Both the position numbers and the translations under genes were made by a program. DNA of 64,000 bases from Bactericera cockerelli (lineage: Eukaryota > Arthropoda > Insecta > Hemiptera > Triozidae), in the NCBI GenBank assembly GCA_024516035.1, contig CM044958.1, positions 44,794,803-44,858,802 of the forward strand, given 5' to 3'. The notes beneath the pieces were generated by a model that saw only the letters and a list, made by a program, of their open reading frames with translations, was not told the DNA's origin and did not search any database. Within the stretch, counting starts at the first letter, position 1. Every line of letters begins with the position of its first letter. This document shows positions 1 through 12,400 of the stretch, in pieces.

Positions 1-815
1 AGGTAAACTTCAAAATTTTCAAATTTTGCCTTTTCTGACTTTTTGCCTGGGCTTTGAGGACGCTCTCAAAGCTCAAAGGTTGGTTGCACAAAAAATATTG
101 GGAACATAATATGTAGGAAATTCAGTTATGTTGAACTTAGTATTCACCCAACGTTGCTCTGAAATGCACAGTTTCGGAGATATTGTTAAAAACTGAAAAA
201 AGCTCCATTCAGGCCGTTTTTGCCTGTTAAAAAAATGACGGCATTTTTTTTGTTGGCAAACGTCAAATTCATACTTTGCAGCTATAAATACACTATATTA
301 CCAAAAATCACAAGTACAGCAAAACTTTTTGTTTTAAAACCAGGGTTCTAGATAGACACAGGTGACTGTGATCACTCCAAAAGGCTGCAAAGGTCCTTCT
401 AAAAGGCTGAAAAAGTCTGAAACTTTAGCCTGTAAGCCATCAATGACGTCTTTAACTGCCAAAAATATTGTCAGGAGCGTAATTTTGAAGTAAAATTTTA
501 AAAAATCGCAATTGTGGCCACTTTTGATTTTTTGCCTGCATTTTGAGGGCGCCCTCAAAGTTCAAAGGTTGGTCGCACAATTTTTTTTGTAGAATATAAA
601 ATGTAGGGAATTTAGTTGTGAACAACTTTGTATGGTGTTAGTGTTGGCGTTTATTAAATCACTTGGGAGATATTTCAGAAAAACTAAAAATAGTCCAATT
701 TTTTGCCTGTTTTTTGCCTGTAAAAAAAATTGCCGGTAAATTTTTTGTTGGCAAACCTCAGATTCGTGTTCAGCAGCTCAAAATACACTATGGTACAAAA
801 CATCAAAACTACACC
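1..815. repeat. Imperfect tandem duplication, about 490 bp period
   Basis: The stretch around 40-310 recurs, diverged, around 530-800. Shared landmarks are the word TTTTGCCTG, a block reading CTCAAAG-TCAAAGGTTGGT (about 66-80 and 556-571), the word TTGTTGGCAAAC (251 and 746) and AAATACACTAT (about 287 and 781). No coding sequence is supported here; short ORFs overlap both copies without family resemblance. Confidence 0.6.
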
Positions 816-1262
816 AAAACTTGCATTTTTAAAAGCCAGGATTACTAGACTACTAACCAACGGAACTAACAAACTCGGCATTATTAACGTGTCTTTAACA
901 AATGGTTTAAAGAGTAAACTTTACTCTTTTCTCACACTTTCTGCGAGAGCAAAGGGACTCTTAGAGCAAAGGGACTCTTTAGTCTCATGCTCGCAGGATA
1001 AAGTTATCATATTTGTTTATGCCGACCCCAAGTAGGTTTGGGAAAAGGGCAATCTTAAAGAAAGAAGAAGAAGAGGTATCATATTTGTGTTAATCACTTT
1101 CGTGATATCACAACTACTCAAACTAGATTTGTATTGTATTGTATCTATTGTATTGTATTTCATTGTACTTTCAAAGTTATCTTCTCTTGTAATTCCCTTC
1201 CTCGTTTTCTCGATTGGTCTGATTCAGGGTTTTTCTATTACCATCTAGCCCCACCCCCTCAG

Positions 1263-2134
1263 GACTTCTCAGTGGCGGAGCGGCGGGAGCTGTGCAGGCT
1301 GTGCGGGGACCAGTGCCGTGGTCTAGTGGACCCTGTGTGTGCCCGGGGCACCAGTGGCGAATTCCTGGCCTTTAAGTCGCGCTGTCACATGAGATGCCAC
1401 AACCAGTGTCACTACAACAACGCGTACGCTCGTAAGTGGTATTAGGAGGCCTATTTTTGGTGGTTTTTTTTACCGATAAGAGTATACAGTACCGATAAGA
1501 GTGACATGTATTTTGTTGTTGTGATACCTCTGCTGAAAATAAACCTGAAGGTCGGAGGTTCGAGGTCCAAGCTTCGGGAATATAAATAATTTTGGGTTTC
1601 AATAATAATAATATCGCCTTATTTATACTGCCCGATTAGGACTATTAAAGTCCCATTATTCCAGCAGCAAGCCCAAGACATATTATTATGTGGTAAAAAT
1701 CCCAAATGGGATTTTTACCACATTGTTGTGGTTTTTTGTTATTGTTGTTGTGACTTTTTGTGATATGTGATAATATTGTTGTGATTTCTTTTTAATTTAT
1801 GTACCCAGCTAATTGACGCCGTTGAGGTTGCCCGTGGCATCCTATTTGGATTTTTTTTATTTAACAGTTAGGTCGTACATAATTATATTAAAGCCTCTAT
1901 TACAATATACCCTACCTATTTAGAGCGATAGCGTTAGATAGGTTTAAGGCCTATTATTGTAATTAGCTTATTTACTATAAGTTTAATAGCAAAGAAGTCC
2001 GTTCACTGTTTATAATAAATAAATGTATGAACCACTCAATATCATGACTATCAGAAACGCCCTCTAACTACTCTTTTCTTTTCTCTGTTCCAGAGTTTTA
2101 CGAGTTACATGAAGGAGATTGCAAGTGGATGTGA
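1263..2134 (+). CDS. Gene A: secreted Cys-rich Kazal-like protein, last two exons only
   Basis: Exons are 1263-1431 and 2094-2134 (TGA at 2132-2134). The first visible exon follows a pyrimidine-rich acceptor (CCCCCTCAG) and is read from its first base (phase 0). It ends in phase 1 before GTAAGT and joins in frame to the terminal exon, which ends LHEGDCKWM. The visible 69 residues hold eight cysteines: C-x2-C-x3-C, a DPVC, a C-x3-C-x3-C block, and a last cysteine in the terminal exon. This is a Kazal-like pattern with one extra cysteine pair. Gene C (28.3 kb) has the same eight-Cys plan, the same phase-0 intron before the module and the same phase-1 intron after it. Signal-peptide exons were not found and probably lie left of the window. 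Family: non-classical, vasotab-like Kazal (inferred). Residues near the usual reactive site do not suggest a trypsin inhibitor. Confidence 0.72.
1604..1730 (-). repeat. SINE-2 tail fragment
   Basis: Matches the 3' part of the tRNA-derived SINE at 14610-14815 on the opposite strand: the (ATT)n end, ATATCGCCTTATTTATACT, and the 'tagtcc' and 'ggcttgctgctgg' blocks. It lies in the last intron of gene A. Confidence 0.65.
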
Positions 2135-2319
2135 AAGGGTTTCAACATAATTATGCAGCAAGAACTATGCATGAAAGATGTGTAACAAAACATCACTCTC
2201 TCATGCAAAGCAACACTAGATGATAGAAAAACGTGTTTCAAAAAACTCACCGGTAAAAAAAGAAGAACCTTTTAAAAATCATTTCTGGGTTTTTAGCTGC
2301 TGATGTTAAAAAACAGTGC

Positions 2320-2627
2320 GCGGCCACAACGGAGTCCCTCACCCTACACCCTAGACCCTGGTACCACAGATTGATAGTAGGCAGCCACAACGAGAACCCT
2401 GGGCCTATACCCTACACCCTAGACCCTGGTACCAGGGATTGATAGTAGGCGGCCACGAGGATCCTGGGCCTTTCCCCTACACCTTAGACCCTAGACCCTG
2501 GTACCACAGATCGATAGTAGGTGGCTACAACGTGAACCCTGGGTCTATACCCTACACCCTAGACCCCAGACCCTGGTACCTACAGCTTGATAGTAGGCGG
2601 CCACAACGAGGATCCTGGGCCTATCCA
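2320..2627. repeat. Tandem repeat, about 67-76 bp unit, four copies plus
   Basis: Each unit contains GGCCACAACGAG, CTACACCCTAGACCC, TGGTACCACAG and GATAGTAGGC. Units vary in length because 'agaccc' is duplicated in some. It lies downstream of gene A and runs straight into a SINE-3 head at about 2627-2700. Confidence 0.8.
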
Positions 2628-3055
2628 GGTAGCGTAGGGATCCGTTGCTTGGAATCCCACCCAGTGCATGAATATTTCCTCATGAATTTCTCTACTTGTT
2701 AGTTTGAATCCCCCCTCCATGGGATAATTACAACACCTAACAACAGAGATCCCCCTCTATCGCCTAGCATCAGAGGCCTTATAAAATCCCAGAGGTAGTT
2801 GTTAATGTGTTTATTATAACTGGGATTAGTAAATTATACCAATAATAATGACACTCTTTAGTAAAAGGTAACCGCCAGGCGCGGTTAATGCTCAAAGCAT
2901 TTTCTACCACCTAACCCTCAGAGTCTTATTATTATGTGGTCACAAACTCAAATTAATGAGGAAAAAAAATATGCAGTGGGTAGGATTCGAACCAACGAAT
3001 CCCTACGCTACCAGGATTACCTGACTTGCGCGTTAATCACTTGACTACCAGTCCG
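2627..3055. repeat. Two SINE-3 copies (one +, one -)
   Basis: 2627-2700 carries the + strand head (CCAGGTAGCGTAGGGATCCG then CCCACCCAGTGCATGAAT). About 2845-3055 is a nearly complete minus-strand copy, with the 'ctctttagtaaaaggtaaccgccaggcg' tail on the left and the tRNA-like head on the right. Between them is unassigned sequence. Confidence 0.7.
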
Positions 3056-3434
3056 ATAGTTAATTATAGGTACTCAATCATAGTCGTAGTAGTGAATTAC
3101 GCGATCTCATCTATTTTTGTTGCCTCTCGTTCCAGATCATTGGGCGAGCTCCTAAAAATAAACCGGGATAATATTTTAGATAATAATTCCAAAAATAAAA
3201 AAAGATTGCCTCACATCGCCCAAGTAACTTTGAACTTCTTCACGCCTATTTGGTTTTTTATACAGGGTGTCCAAGTCGTATTTTTAAAAATATATATTTT
3301 TTTAATCAACTCCAGGAGACATTCTAAGGGCCGAATAATGAAACAGGATTAGTTAATCTAAGTGGACACTATGCCTTAACTTTCAACTTGACAAAAACTG
3401 TAGAGGTCATATCTAAGCCGAGCTTAATAGCTGT

Positions 3435-3697
3435 ATATCGTCGGATAGAAGGTAAAACTGACCAAGTGACAGTTGGTCAGTTTTCCGATTTTTCGATGAA
3501 GAAATCAACATTTTAAGATTCATTTGGTGAAATCAAGGTTTTATCGATGCAATAAAGTAGAAAAATTCAATTGTGAGCGCAAAATAGTCCACCGGGAAGG
3601 TTTCTTCAGGAAGGCCCGCCACGCCAAAACTTTGCGCGGCTCTCCTGAAAAATTGTCCAAATGTAGATGATCAGTTTTACCTTCCAGCCGACGATAT
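3435..3697. mobile_element. MITE with about 27-bp terminal inverted repeats
   Basis: The left end starts ATATCGTCGGATAGAAGG and continues TAAAACTGA. The right end, 3671-3697, reads TCAGTTTTACCTTCC then AGCCGACGATAT, its inverse complement with about two mismatches. No ORF of note lies inside. The class is not assigned because no clear target-site duplication is visible. Confidence 0.65.
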
Positions 3698-4328
3698 TCT
3701 CTCTGTGGCGTAACGAAGTCGTGGTTAGCCTTTGTGACGGAAAATCTTGTTTCAATATACCTATCGGTCAGCTGATAAAATCTAAGTTTTAACAGCTGAC
3801 CGATAAGTTTTTTTAAGGTCTGCTTAGATTTACTAATTTTGTTTCATAATACGGCCCTAAGACTTCGGCTCTTCATATATTCTTAGGTAATTTTTCAAAA
3901 AAAAAAAAAAAAAAAATCACCTGAAAAATAAACCTAAACTTCTTGCAACGAAGAGAAAATGATTCTCAAGCCTTTGTGTATTATGATTATTGAGTAAATG
4001 CCCCAAGGAAATAACTTATATCTAACAATTTGTACCTAATATTAGCATTCAAAACTGAATTATTATTTTGTTCATATCTCGTTTGACGACATTTTCCGAT
4101 AAATTATCTAAGAATATTTTAGTCCTCAAGTGTCTTCTACAATTGATTCTGAAATATGCTAAAAAAAATATGTGGACACCATGTATAGGGGCCAAGTTGA
4201 ACTTTCTGTGATAAAAACACATAACACGCCTCTCTAGGGTGAACCACTGGGACTATGCCTCCTGCTCAGGTGCTGGGCAGTGCTACATTAGGGTACAGTT
4301 GCACAAAGTTACTTATTTCACTTTGAAT

Positions 4329-4361
<33 letters not shown>

Positions 4362-4788
4362 GCCTAGCCATTCAGAGTGTGAATGCAACCAGTATTGCGG
4401 GCTCATTTCATTTCACAAATTCTTTGAATGAAGTGTGTGTCCTTTAGTTTATGTTGACATAAAAAATAATAAAACATAATTAAAAAAGAACAAAAATTAA
4501 TTTGTGAAAAGTTTTGAATTTCCAATAATAATTTTGCTTTTCTATACTAGGTATCCAAAAAGTCAAGGACTCACCTGAACCGTCTGTATGATCAAACTCA
4601 CCTGAACCGTCCGAAAATAATGATCAGTAAAAGAAAAGAAATTCAATCTACTTATATTTAACTTGAAATTGTTCGGAATCCTTAAATAATATGGGTACTT
4701 GTACAATTAGTTAATCGGAGGTCCAAGAGCTAAGATGGTGTATGTTCCTAATTTATAGTAGGTATATCTGTCAGTATTTATAGTGTGG
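3698..4788. other. No gene seen; AT-rich, poly-A tracts
   Basis: It contains A-tracts at 3896-3916 and 4331-4360 and scattered AT-rich sequence. I see no exon, RNA gene or repeat with a second copy in the window. Confidence 0.5.
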
Positions 4789-5360
4789 CTGGGAGACTAT
4801 AAACAGGGAGTAGACCAGCATTGGCTTGGTTGTGGGGGCTCTTGTCAATTATTAGCCACCTTGTAAAGACAGTGGTAGTATTGCTGAGTCATTCCTCCAC
4901 TGTCTGGCTACCATCGTTCATCGAACTGGTAGTAAACTATTTCCTTTATGGTCCAAAGTAATTATAGAGCTATTCAACGAGACTGTCCGAACGTTAAAGT
5001 CTTTCTGGATTCATGATGATAATATTAAAAGTAACAAAACAGGTGTCTGGGGAAATCGGGCTCATTCAGGAATCGAACCTGAGGATGATCCCGTCAACCT
5101 TTGAATCTTCTATGAAGACCGAAACAGTTGATCCCATGAACAATCGAACAGTCCGAGTACCAGTTCGGGGAGATTATTAAATCTCCTAACACTAACTTCT
5201 AGTCTAGCTGGGGGACTATAAACAGGGAGTAGACCAGCATTGGCTTGGTTCTGGGGGGTGGGGGCCCTTGTCAATTATTAGCCTCCTTGTAAAGACAGTG
5301 GTAGAAGTGATGAGTCATTCCTCCACTGTCTGGCTACCATGACGCCACCCTATATGACAG
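4789..5360. repeat. Interspersed repeat, two copies (4789-4935 and 5205-5360)
   Basis: Both copies share CTGGGGGACTATAAACAGGG, AGTAGACCAGCATTGGCTTG, CTTGTCAATTATTAGCC and CATTCCTCCACTGTCTGGC. A third copy is at 46790-46945. They enclose about 270 bp with a tRNA-like B-box word (AATCGAACCTGAGGATGATC). The class is unknown. Confidence 0.75.
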
Positions 5361-5910
5361 GTATATCTGTCAGAATGAAGAAAAGACCAACCAAACAACC
5401 ACGGAAGCCATGACCATGACCACCTTAGGTACTTGATATTTCATGGATAGCACCATAGTAAACAATTAAACATACATACATGGTCAACTATAATTTCACG
5501 AACAATGGTATTCGTGTCCGGCTATAATCTCCAAACATCTGAAGAGTATAAGTAGTGCTTTATTTAGACTGTCAGCGCAAGACAGGTAGTCCCATTATGC
5601 CAACAGTTTAAGAAAGCACCTCTTTATTTATTTGAGTATAGATAAAATGTAAATAAAATAAAAATTAGAGAGTAAGGATGATAGAAAACAAGAGTACAGA
5701 AGTATAGACGATGATAAATAACACTGTGTAAAAAAAAATAATAAAGAAAACAATTATAATTAACCACGTTGTTAGCTCTTTCATTCGCCAGGATGCGTAT
5801 ACTAGATAAAACTAGATTTGAACAATTCAATAGTTTCAGTACTCGGATCTTAGTGATCGTCACTGCCAGAACATAAGAGGTCGTGTTGGTTCAGTGAGCG
5901 CCTTCCTTAA

Positions 5911-7877
5911 CCCATTAACGCCCAGATTAATTTTTTTTGGAAATTCGATTTTTTGAGCAAATATCCTTGGTCAGTAGGTTTTCAGGAGTACAGAAATACC
6001 TCATTTTCTATTTTCCGACTTACGGTTTCCGAGATATGGAGCGTTGCCATATGGTAGGCGTGGGCGCTAACGGGGTCAAAACCTCTTATATTTTAAAAAC
6101 TCATTTTCTTGTGTTTTATGTGATTGTAAATCAATTTTTGTGAGATAAATAAAACGAATAATACTTTTTTAAATGATAGAAAAGAAAATTTGTATTTTGA
6201 TAGTATTACAATATTATTATCAAAAGTAGGTATACATAATTATTGCTTTTGAGCATTGATGGTAATTAGTGTCATTAGTTATTATCATCATTTTTTCTTG
6301 TGGTAACCTGAGAAACATGTAATACACAAACCAACGTCACATTTTTCACACTTGGTGCGAATAATTGATGAACACATTGCTCCCAAACACCGTCTTCGTG
6401 TAGCTGCTGTAGTTACCAAATGATCAGTACCATCGTAACGAATATCATCGGACACTTTTCCCGTTCCAGTGATATTTGATGAGGACCTTCGGCCTACTGT
6501 TGAGCTTTTCGTGCCATATTTCGTAAGATAAACAGTGACAAGTTCACGTCGGAACTGTAATTGGGAAATGTTCGGATTGTTTTTCTTGTAAATTCTCCAT
6601 GCATTTACAACACAATCGTCTATCAACCAGGTGAACAAGGGCCACCACCATTTTTTTCCGCGCATACTAATCCTGTAATTTGCAATAGACTGATCCATGA
6701 GATCAGTCCCACCCATTGATACATTGTAGAGTCCGATAGAATTAGGTTGCTCAACCTGGATAGTCTTCCGTTCCTTGAATGAAAATCGTTTCACTTGACC
6801 TGCAGGGGTAGCTCCAGCTAAGGTAGACGCTACAGTCACTACTGAGTTGTCATTCCAACGCACTATGTTCACACCATAGGAACTTTCAACACAGTTCTCG
6901 TAATAACCTCTTGGTTTCTTAGAGAAATCGGTTTTGCTAGATATAGGAATATTTTTAATTCTATTCTCTCTCAAGGTACCAGTACCAGAGTAGCCCAATG
7001 TACGCAAGTAGGCAAGTAGTTTCAAACCAGTGAATAAGTTGTCGAAGAAAAAGTTATATTTCAAATGTGTTTTTCTTGTGGGATATCATCAATCATGCGA
7101 AGTAGAGGTGAGGCAGCTTTTCCTACCAACAGATCATACTCTACTTTAGACTTGGGACTGCTACCCTGGTAAACCTCGAAATTCAATAAGTAGCCATCAG
7201 AAGTGTTGAGACTCCATACCTTGTATCCAAAACGAATAGGTTTTGAACGGATGAATTGTTTGCACCCATTTCTACCATAATACTCTACCATGCTCTCATC
7301 AAAACTCAAATTTTGGCTAGGTAGAAAGTTATCGATAAACCTTTTTTTCAAAACCTCAATCAAAGGTCTCAGTTTTGACATTCTATCATTATTATCTAAT
7401 TTTGTATTATCTGCGCAGTGTATGAAACAACTTATGCTTAGAAATTTATTTCTACGCATAGCAGGGTTTTGATAGCATATCCGCCCACGCCTACCATATG
7501 GCAACATGAACTTTGGACAGTCACAGAAACTTTAGAAATGACAAATAGACAACAATTAAAATTTAAATATAATAAAAATATATTTCTAAAAATATAAAAC
7601 GTAAACTTTACGTAAAATTAGTAACTTAAATTTTTTTAAAGGTACTTACGTAAATCGAATCGACATTTTCCAAAAAAAAAATACTTCGATAATTAATTGA
7701 TTATAGCAATGATACGAAACTTTTCTGGAGCTAGGCACTCATCAAATAAATAGATGCATACGATTATGAGTAAAACCAAACGACAAAATTACTAAAAAGT
7801 TGAACTGGTCAGTGACAGTATCGAACGGAAAAATACATGTTTTCTGTTGCCATATGGTAGGCGTGGGCGCTAATGGG
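5911..7877 (-). mobile_element. piggyBac-family DNA transposon, internally deleted
   Basis: The element lies between two TTAA target sites (5907-5910 and 7878-7881). The left terminus is CCCATTAACGCCCA (5911-5924). The right terminus, read inward, is CCCATTAGCGCCCA (7877-7864), 13 of 14 identical. TTAA flanks and CCC ends are diagnostic of piggyBac elements. The word GTTGCCATATGGTAGGCG occurs at 6043, at 7846 next to the right terminus, and inverted at 7505-7482 at the start of the remaining transposase reading frame. At 1967 bp the copy is shorter than typical full piggyBac elements (about 2.4 kb or more), in line with the lost 5' half of the gene. Confidence 0.93.
6288..7507 (-). pseudogene. 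piggyBac transposase (DDE_Tnp_1_7), 5'-truncated and frameshifted
   Basis: Two overlapping minus-strand frames, 7507-7061 (148 residues) and 7064-6288 (258 residues), read as one piggyBac transposase joined by a single frameshift near 7061-7064. The catalytic acidic residues of the family are recognisable: the D of SFDESMV (first frame), the D of FFFDNLFTG just after the shift, and the two D of GGTDLMDQ. The C-terminus has the cysteine-rich finger typical of the family (C-x2-C-x4-C-x2-C, then GYHKKK). The family usually has about 550-600 residues; here about 400 remain and the N-terminal part is missing. The catalytic core therefore looks recent but the copy cannot make an intact enzyme. Confidence 0.92.
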
Positions 7878-8049
7878 TTAATCGGAAAAATATTGAGGGC
7901 CGAATTGTGAAATGGGATTACAATGAGGAATACCATCCCTTATCATTGTAAACCTGTTTCATAATTTAGTCCTTAGTCAGGAAAAGAAAGGTCAAGTTTT
8001 TGAGTGCAATAGTTCTAAAGAATGGACGGAGGGTCGGAGCACATAGGAA

Positions 8050-8213
8050 TATCAAATTTATCATATATTTTGTGTTAATCACTTTTGTGACTTGTGACAT
8101 CACAACTACTCAAACTCGCTTCACTAAATCTACGCTGAAAGCATGAATTGAACCACCGACCTCCAGGTTACAAGTCTGCCGCCCTATCGATCCAGCTACT
8201 GAGGTCGGTTGAT
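8050..8213 (-). repeat. SINE-1 (tRNA-derived), nearly complete
   Basis: On the minus strand it reads ACCGACCTCAGTAGCTGGAT (A-box region), then CTTGTAACCTGGAGGTCGG, a diverged B-box, then the body CGAGTTTGAGTAGTTGTGA and the tail 'caaatatgataa'. Other copies or fragments are at 1076-1126, 19680-19755, 21225-21302, 28794-28950, 43373-43482, 46618-46750 and 56487-56640. Confidence 0.8.
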
Positions 8214-9421
8214 GTATAATAAGGTTAAGTTTTGTCAGACTTTTTCTACCAGGATTAACTTATTCTCCAGGATTGAATGGAGCTCGAACTACTTGTTTCC
8301 ACGCTTGCAGACGATGTTATTTGTTTGGACTTTCCTAACATCCGTGGTCTCGACATGAAAGTCAATCACAAATTCAGAGCAACCATCATATACGTTAACA
8401 ACGTGAAAAGAAACATGTCAACTAGTTCAGTCATATTTACCTAACAAATAAACAAACTAAAATTAACTGTCGCATAGATAAAAAAATAAATTGATTAATA
8501 CTGAAATAGAACATTTTGAGATCGGGTATGAATTGAATCGATTTCTACGATGTGCAGTTCCTAGTCTCCCTTATCTAACATGCTTCTGTCTTTATCTAAA
8601 CGTATTTCTGTCTTTATCACAGCGAGCGCGTTCAAAAGGTCAAATTTCATGATTCAGGGGCCCTTCCAATAGCAGAAACTGAAGTCAGTGCTAATTAAAC
8701 AACTGCATGTGCACACACTAAATAGCAACACTGCAAAATCGTCTCCGGAATTTAAAAATAATTCTTGCAAGTGAGTCGTAATTAGAAGAAATCTGTGTCT
8801 CGTACGTTTATTATTTTTTTCAACGTCTCAGCGAGTGTTGTATATTGTTTCTAGATTTCAGTTTTTTTTTTCTTCGTTTAACGAGAAACATTTGTTTAAA
8901 TTGAAGAGTGCTAGTTGAATTGGTGGATTTTCCTGATAAAAGCTGAATAAAGATATTACAAGCAAAGAGAATATTTTTTTAAGTTTAACAATAATATTTC
9001 TCTCAATTTCGAGAATACTTTTGGAGACACGTGCGTGCATATCAAGTCTTCCTTCAGCTACCTCTCTCTAGTTTATAAAAACAATCGAGATCAGATTACA
9101 AAACAATCCTTCTGTAAGACCTACTTTACAAATCGTTTACAAATTTTCACTTGAAAAATATCCTTCCATTAAATTTCTTACCTTCTCTAACATAACAAAA
9201 ATATTAACGGAACAGTTCTGACTGGGACGCCATTTGAATAATTAGAATCACAAGTTTTTTTTTTACGGTTAGGAATTTTTAAATACAATCGTAAAGAAAT
9301 ATAAAACCGAGTGAATTTTCTAAGTGCCCTTCCAGTGGATGTGATTAAGTGGGCAGATATTGAACCAGATCCTTTCCGTGGAACACACCGACTTTTCGTA
9401 TCCGGAAGTAAAATAAGAATC

Positions 9422-12400
9422 ATGGATATGAGGAAACTGCTGCAAATGATGTTGTTAGGTAAGTTGAGATCTGGGATTACTTTAATTAAGGTATTTTATG
9501 GATAACTCGTCTGTATTGATTGCAATTCTGATCGTATCTTACGTGCAAAGGTCATAATATTATCTTGTTATCATCCATTTGCGCTGGTTGACAATCCTAA
9601 GTCCCAACTGTACCTGCATTAAGCAAACCCAGTCTCGGCGCAATGAAAACCAATGGATTCATACCGTCCTGATGTAACAGTAGATAAGCAGGTAAAAGTA
9701 AGTAAGAATGTAAATATGACGTTAAACATAAATAAATAAACAATAAAAATCAATCATTTTCATCATCATTTTTCTATATTTTTCCAGTAAATTGTATCTC
9801 TTATCCTGTTTGACTTTAAAAATAAAACATTTTTTAATTACATCATAATTAATTAGGAATATGTAGTCATGTACGAGTATATAATTGTGCAATGCGAACA
9901 CTAGGTTAGCCGGGTAGACAGCGTAGGTCAATTAGGTCAATTGCCAACACATCCATGTCTGTTTCCAGGAATTAAATTCATAGGGTTGGATATGGCGAGA
10001 TATCTGATGACTTGATGACACATTTGTGTTTGTTTTGTATCACTCAGACACACCCATTATTAAACAAGTAGGGACGCCACATTAATAGGAAAAGTTTCGG
10101 GCGTTCAAAAGCTAAACGAAACTAATGTGGAACAAAGAAAGCAATCCATAATGCCCTTCTGGCATTTCAGTGTGCAATATTTCAATAACTTCAATGAATC
10201 TTATAGTAACGCCCGGCACGCAATATTTGTTGTATACCATAGTGCTACCTACTGTAGAATGTTATTCAGTCAGTGACTCAGTCAATCAAAAAACTCAAAA
10301 CAGAAAAGTGAGAAGTTGTACTATTTGTGCATGAATCACAGAACTTACCTAGACAGCTGATTCAAGGTAATTGGCTCTTCTCACTAGGCTGTAGTTCCAA
10401 ATATTCATGACATCAATTGACTTCTCTTTTTAAACTGACGAAAATGAGAATTCGTACTAGATGCACAGATTGAGATCCTTTACAAGGAATTAGCTCTCTT
10501 CAGCGGGCAGTAATGCTGAATATTGATGCAAGCAACTAACCGATAATATGTAATACCAAAGTAGAAAATTAGAAGTTTTACTAGTAATGTATATTTGTTT
10601 TTTATTAGTAATATTTTATTTTTAATAGGAATATGTCATTGTAATCTTGGATTATTGATGGTTATACAGTATACTGTGTCTTTTGGCAACACTCTATTAT
10701 GAAAGCAGTCTCTTTAAAATAAATATATTGTCTCTCTCTCTCTCTCTACATGAATATAGCCTCGGTAAAATCCCCCTTAACTCACACCCTCTCATTTCAG
10801 GGCTGCTATTCCTGACGGCAGCCCATGGCTCGCCTCTGTCCGTCGCTCTGGGCCTCAGCCACATCAACAGCCCCAAGACCTTCCCCTACAAGCTGCTAGG
10901 CTGCGCCCACAAGTGTCCCGAGGTGCTGAGGCCCGTGTGCGCTGTGGACGCTGCAGGCATCACCAAGGACTTCAAGAATAGCTGTTTCCTCCATCACTCT
11001 TACTGCTCTGAGCGAAAAGGTAATTTAAAAGGCATCTTGGAGGTGTCAGCTTCTTTAAAAAAAAATTGATTGGGTAGCTCAGTAGTCAAGACGTTTGGGA
11101 TTTTGTCCACGTAATAATACGTCTTGAGTTCACTGCTGGAGTAATGGAACTTATTAGTCCTAATCAGGCAGTAAAAATAAGGCGATATAATTATCACTAT
11201 TATTGATTGTGCTTATGATCGTTTGTTTACATGCATTTTGAAATTCTCAAGGCGAAAATTCATGTATTGTCCTCTCAAACCTTCTAGAGTCATTCAACAC
11301 GCGTTTTTTACCTTCCATTCTATTGAAACTCGCTAAACAACTGCCCACATTTACCTCATATATGCAGGGTTTGGCCGAAAATAAGCCATCAAGAAATTAG
11401 AAATTGAACGGGTACTGAAGAAATTTGCTAGTTCATGCGTTTTTTTTCTCGATAACATCTTAACACTGTGTTACAACAAGTTGTTTGTACCGAAAGTTCA
11501 TGGGTTTTGAAACTGATGTATTCACTGTTTCATTGCCGATGGCTTAAGAAAGTTTATTTAAAAGTAAATGCATAAAAACAAGACAACCGTCAAAGAAATG
11601 ACGCTTGACGGACCAGAAAATGCAGGGAACTACTCGTATATTCATGGGTGAGTGGAAGCACGCCTTTGAGATGAGGTTGATAGGAAACACGTCTGAAATG
11701 ATGTCCAGCTCACGCAATGTTTCCAAGAATACAATGTAATGGACTAATAGAGAGACCCAGCTTTCATCTGGAGCGTGATGATTCGACTTGGGCAATGATA
11801 AGAGCTGACCGGTTAGAGACCAGGAGATAGCTGTTCCGAAGAACTGTGATGAAATTTCAATTACTATTTCGTAAGCCTTTGATTGAAATGGTGAGGCATT
11901 GTTCCCGAGAAAATTCAACAATCAGGGTCTAAGTTATAAACTTAAAGGGTTAGATCGAACTTCAAAACTTGACTTCATGAAGACCCTGACATTCATGACC
12001 GAAAAAGGCTTCATCCAATCAAACGGAGAAGTAAAAGACGTTCAACTTTCCAGTCAAAGATCCTAATCGTCCTTTCTTAAAGTTAACATCGGCAATGACC
12101 GCATTCAATTTCTGGAAAGAGCTCTGTAGGGCTACTCGTGAATTTCAAGTCACAATAATTAGATTGTTTAAGTACTTGCTCATTTCTTCAAATTTTAATT
12201 TGCGCCTGGCCCGACAAGTTTCCAAGAATTCCTCGAAAGTTTATCTCATTAGCACCAAAGATTAGAGTTTCACTTGTTTCCTACAGCTAGTCTCGCGCTT
12301 AATGCACTGGTGCCCGACAAAGGCTTCACCTTTGATGACCTTTCGGTAGGTTTCCTCACACTTGTAAAAATTAATTGGAAATTCCTAGAAATCAAAAGTA

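Noticed and set aside
7290..7472. Plus-strand frame inside the piggyBac element
   Set aside because: Antisense of the transposase.
9311..9458. Longer N-terminus for gene B starting at 9311
   Set aside because: It would bury the hydrophobic signal sequence 37 or more residues inside; the ATG at 9422 or 9428 gives a normal signal peptide like the related genes.
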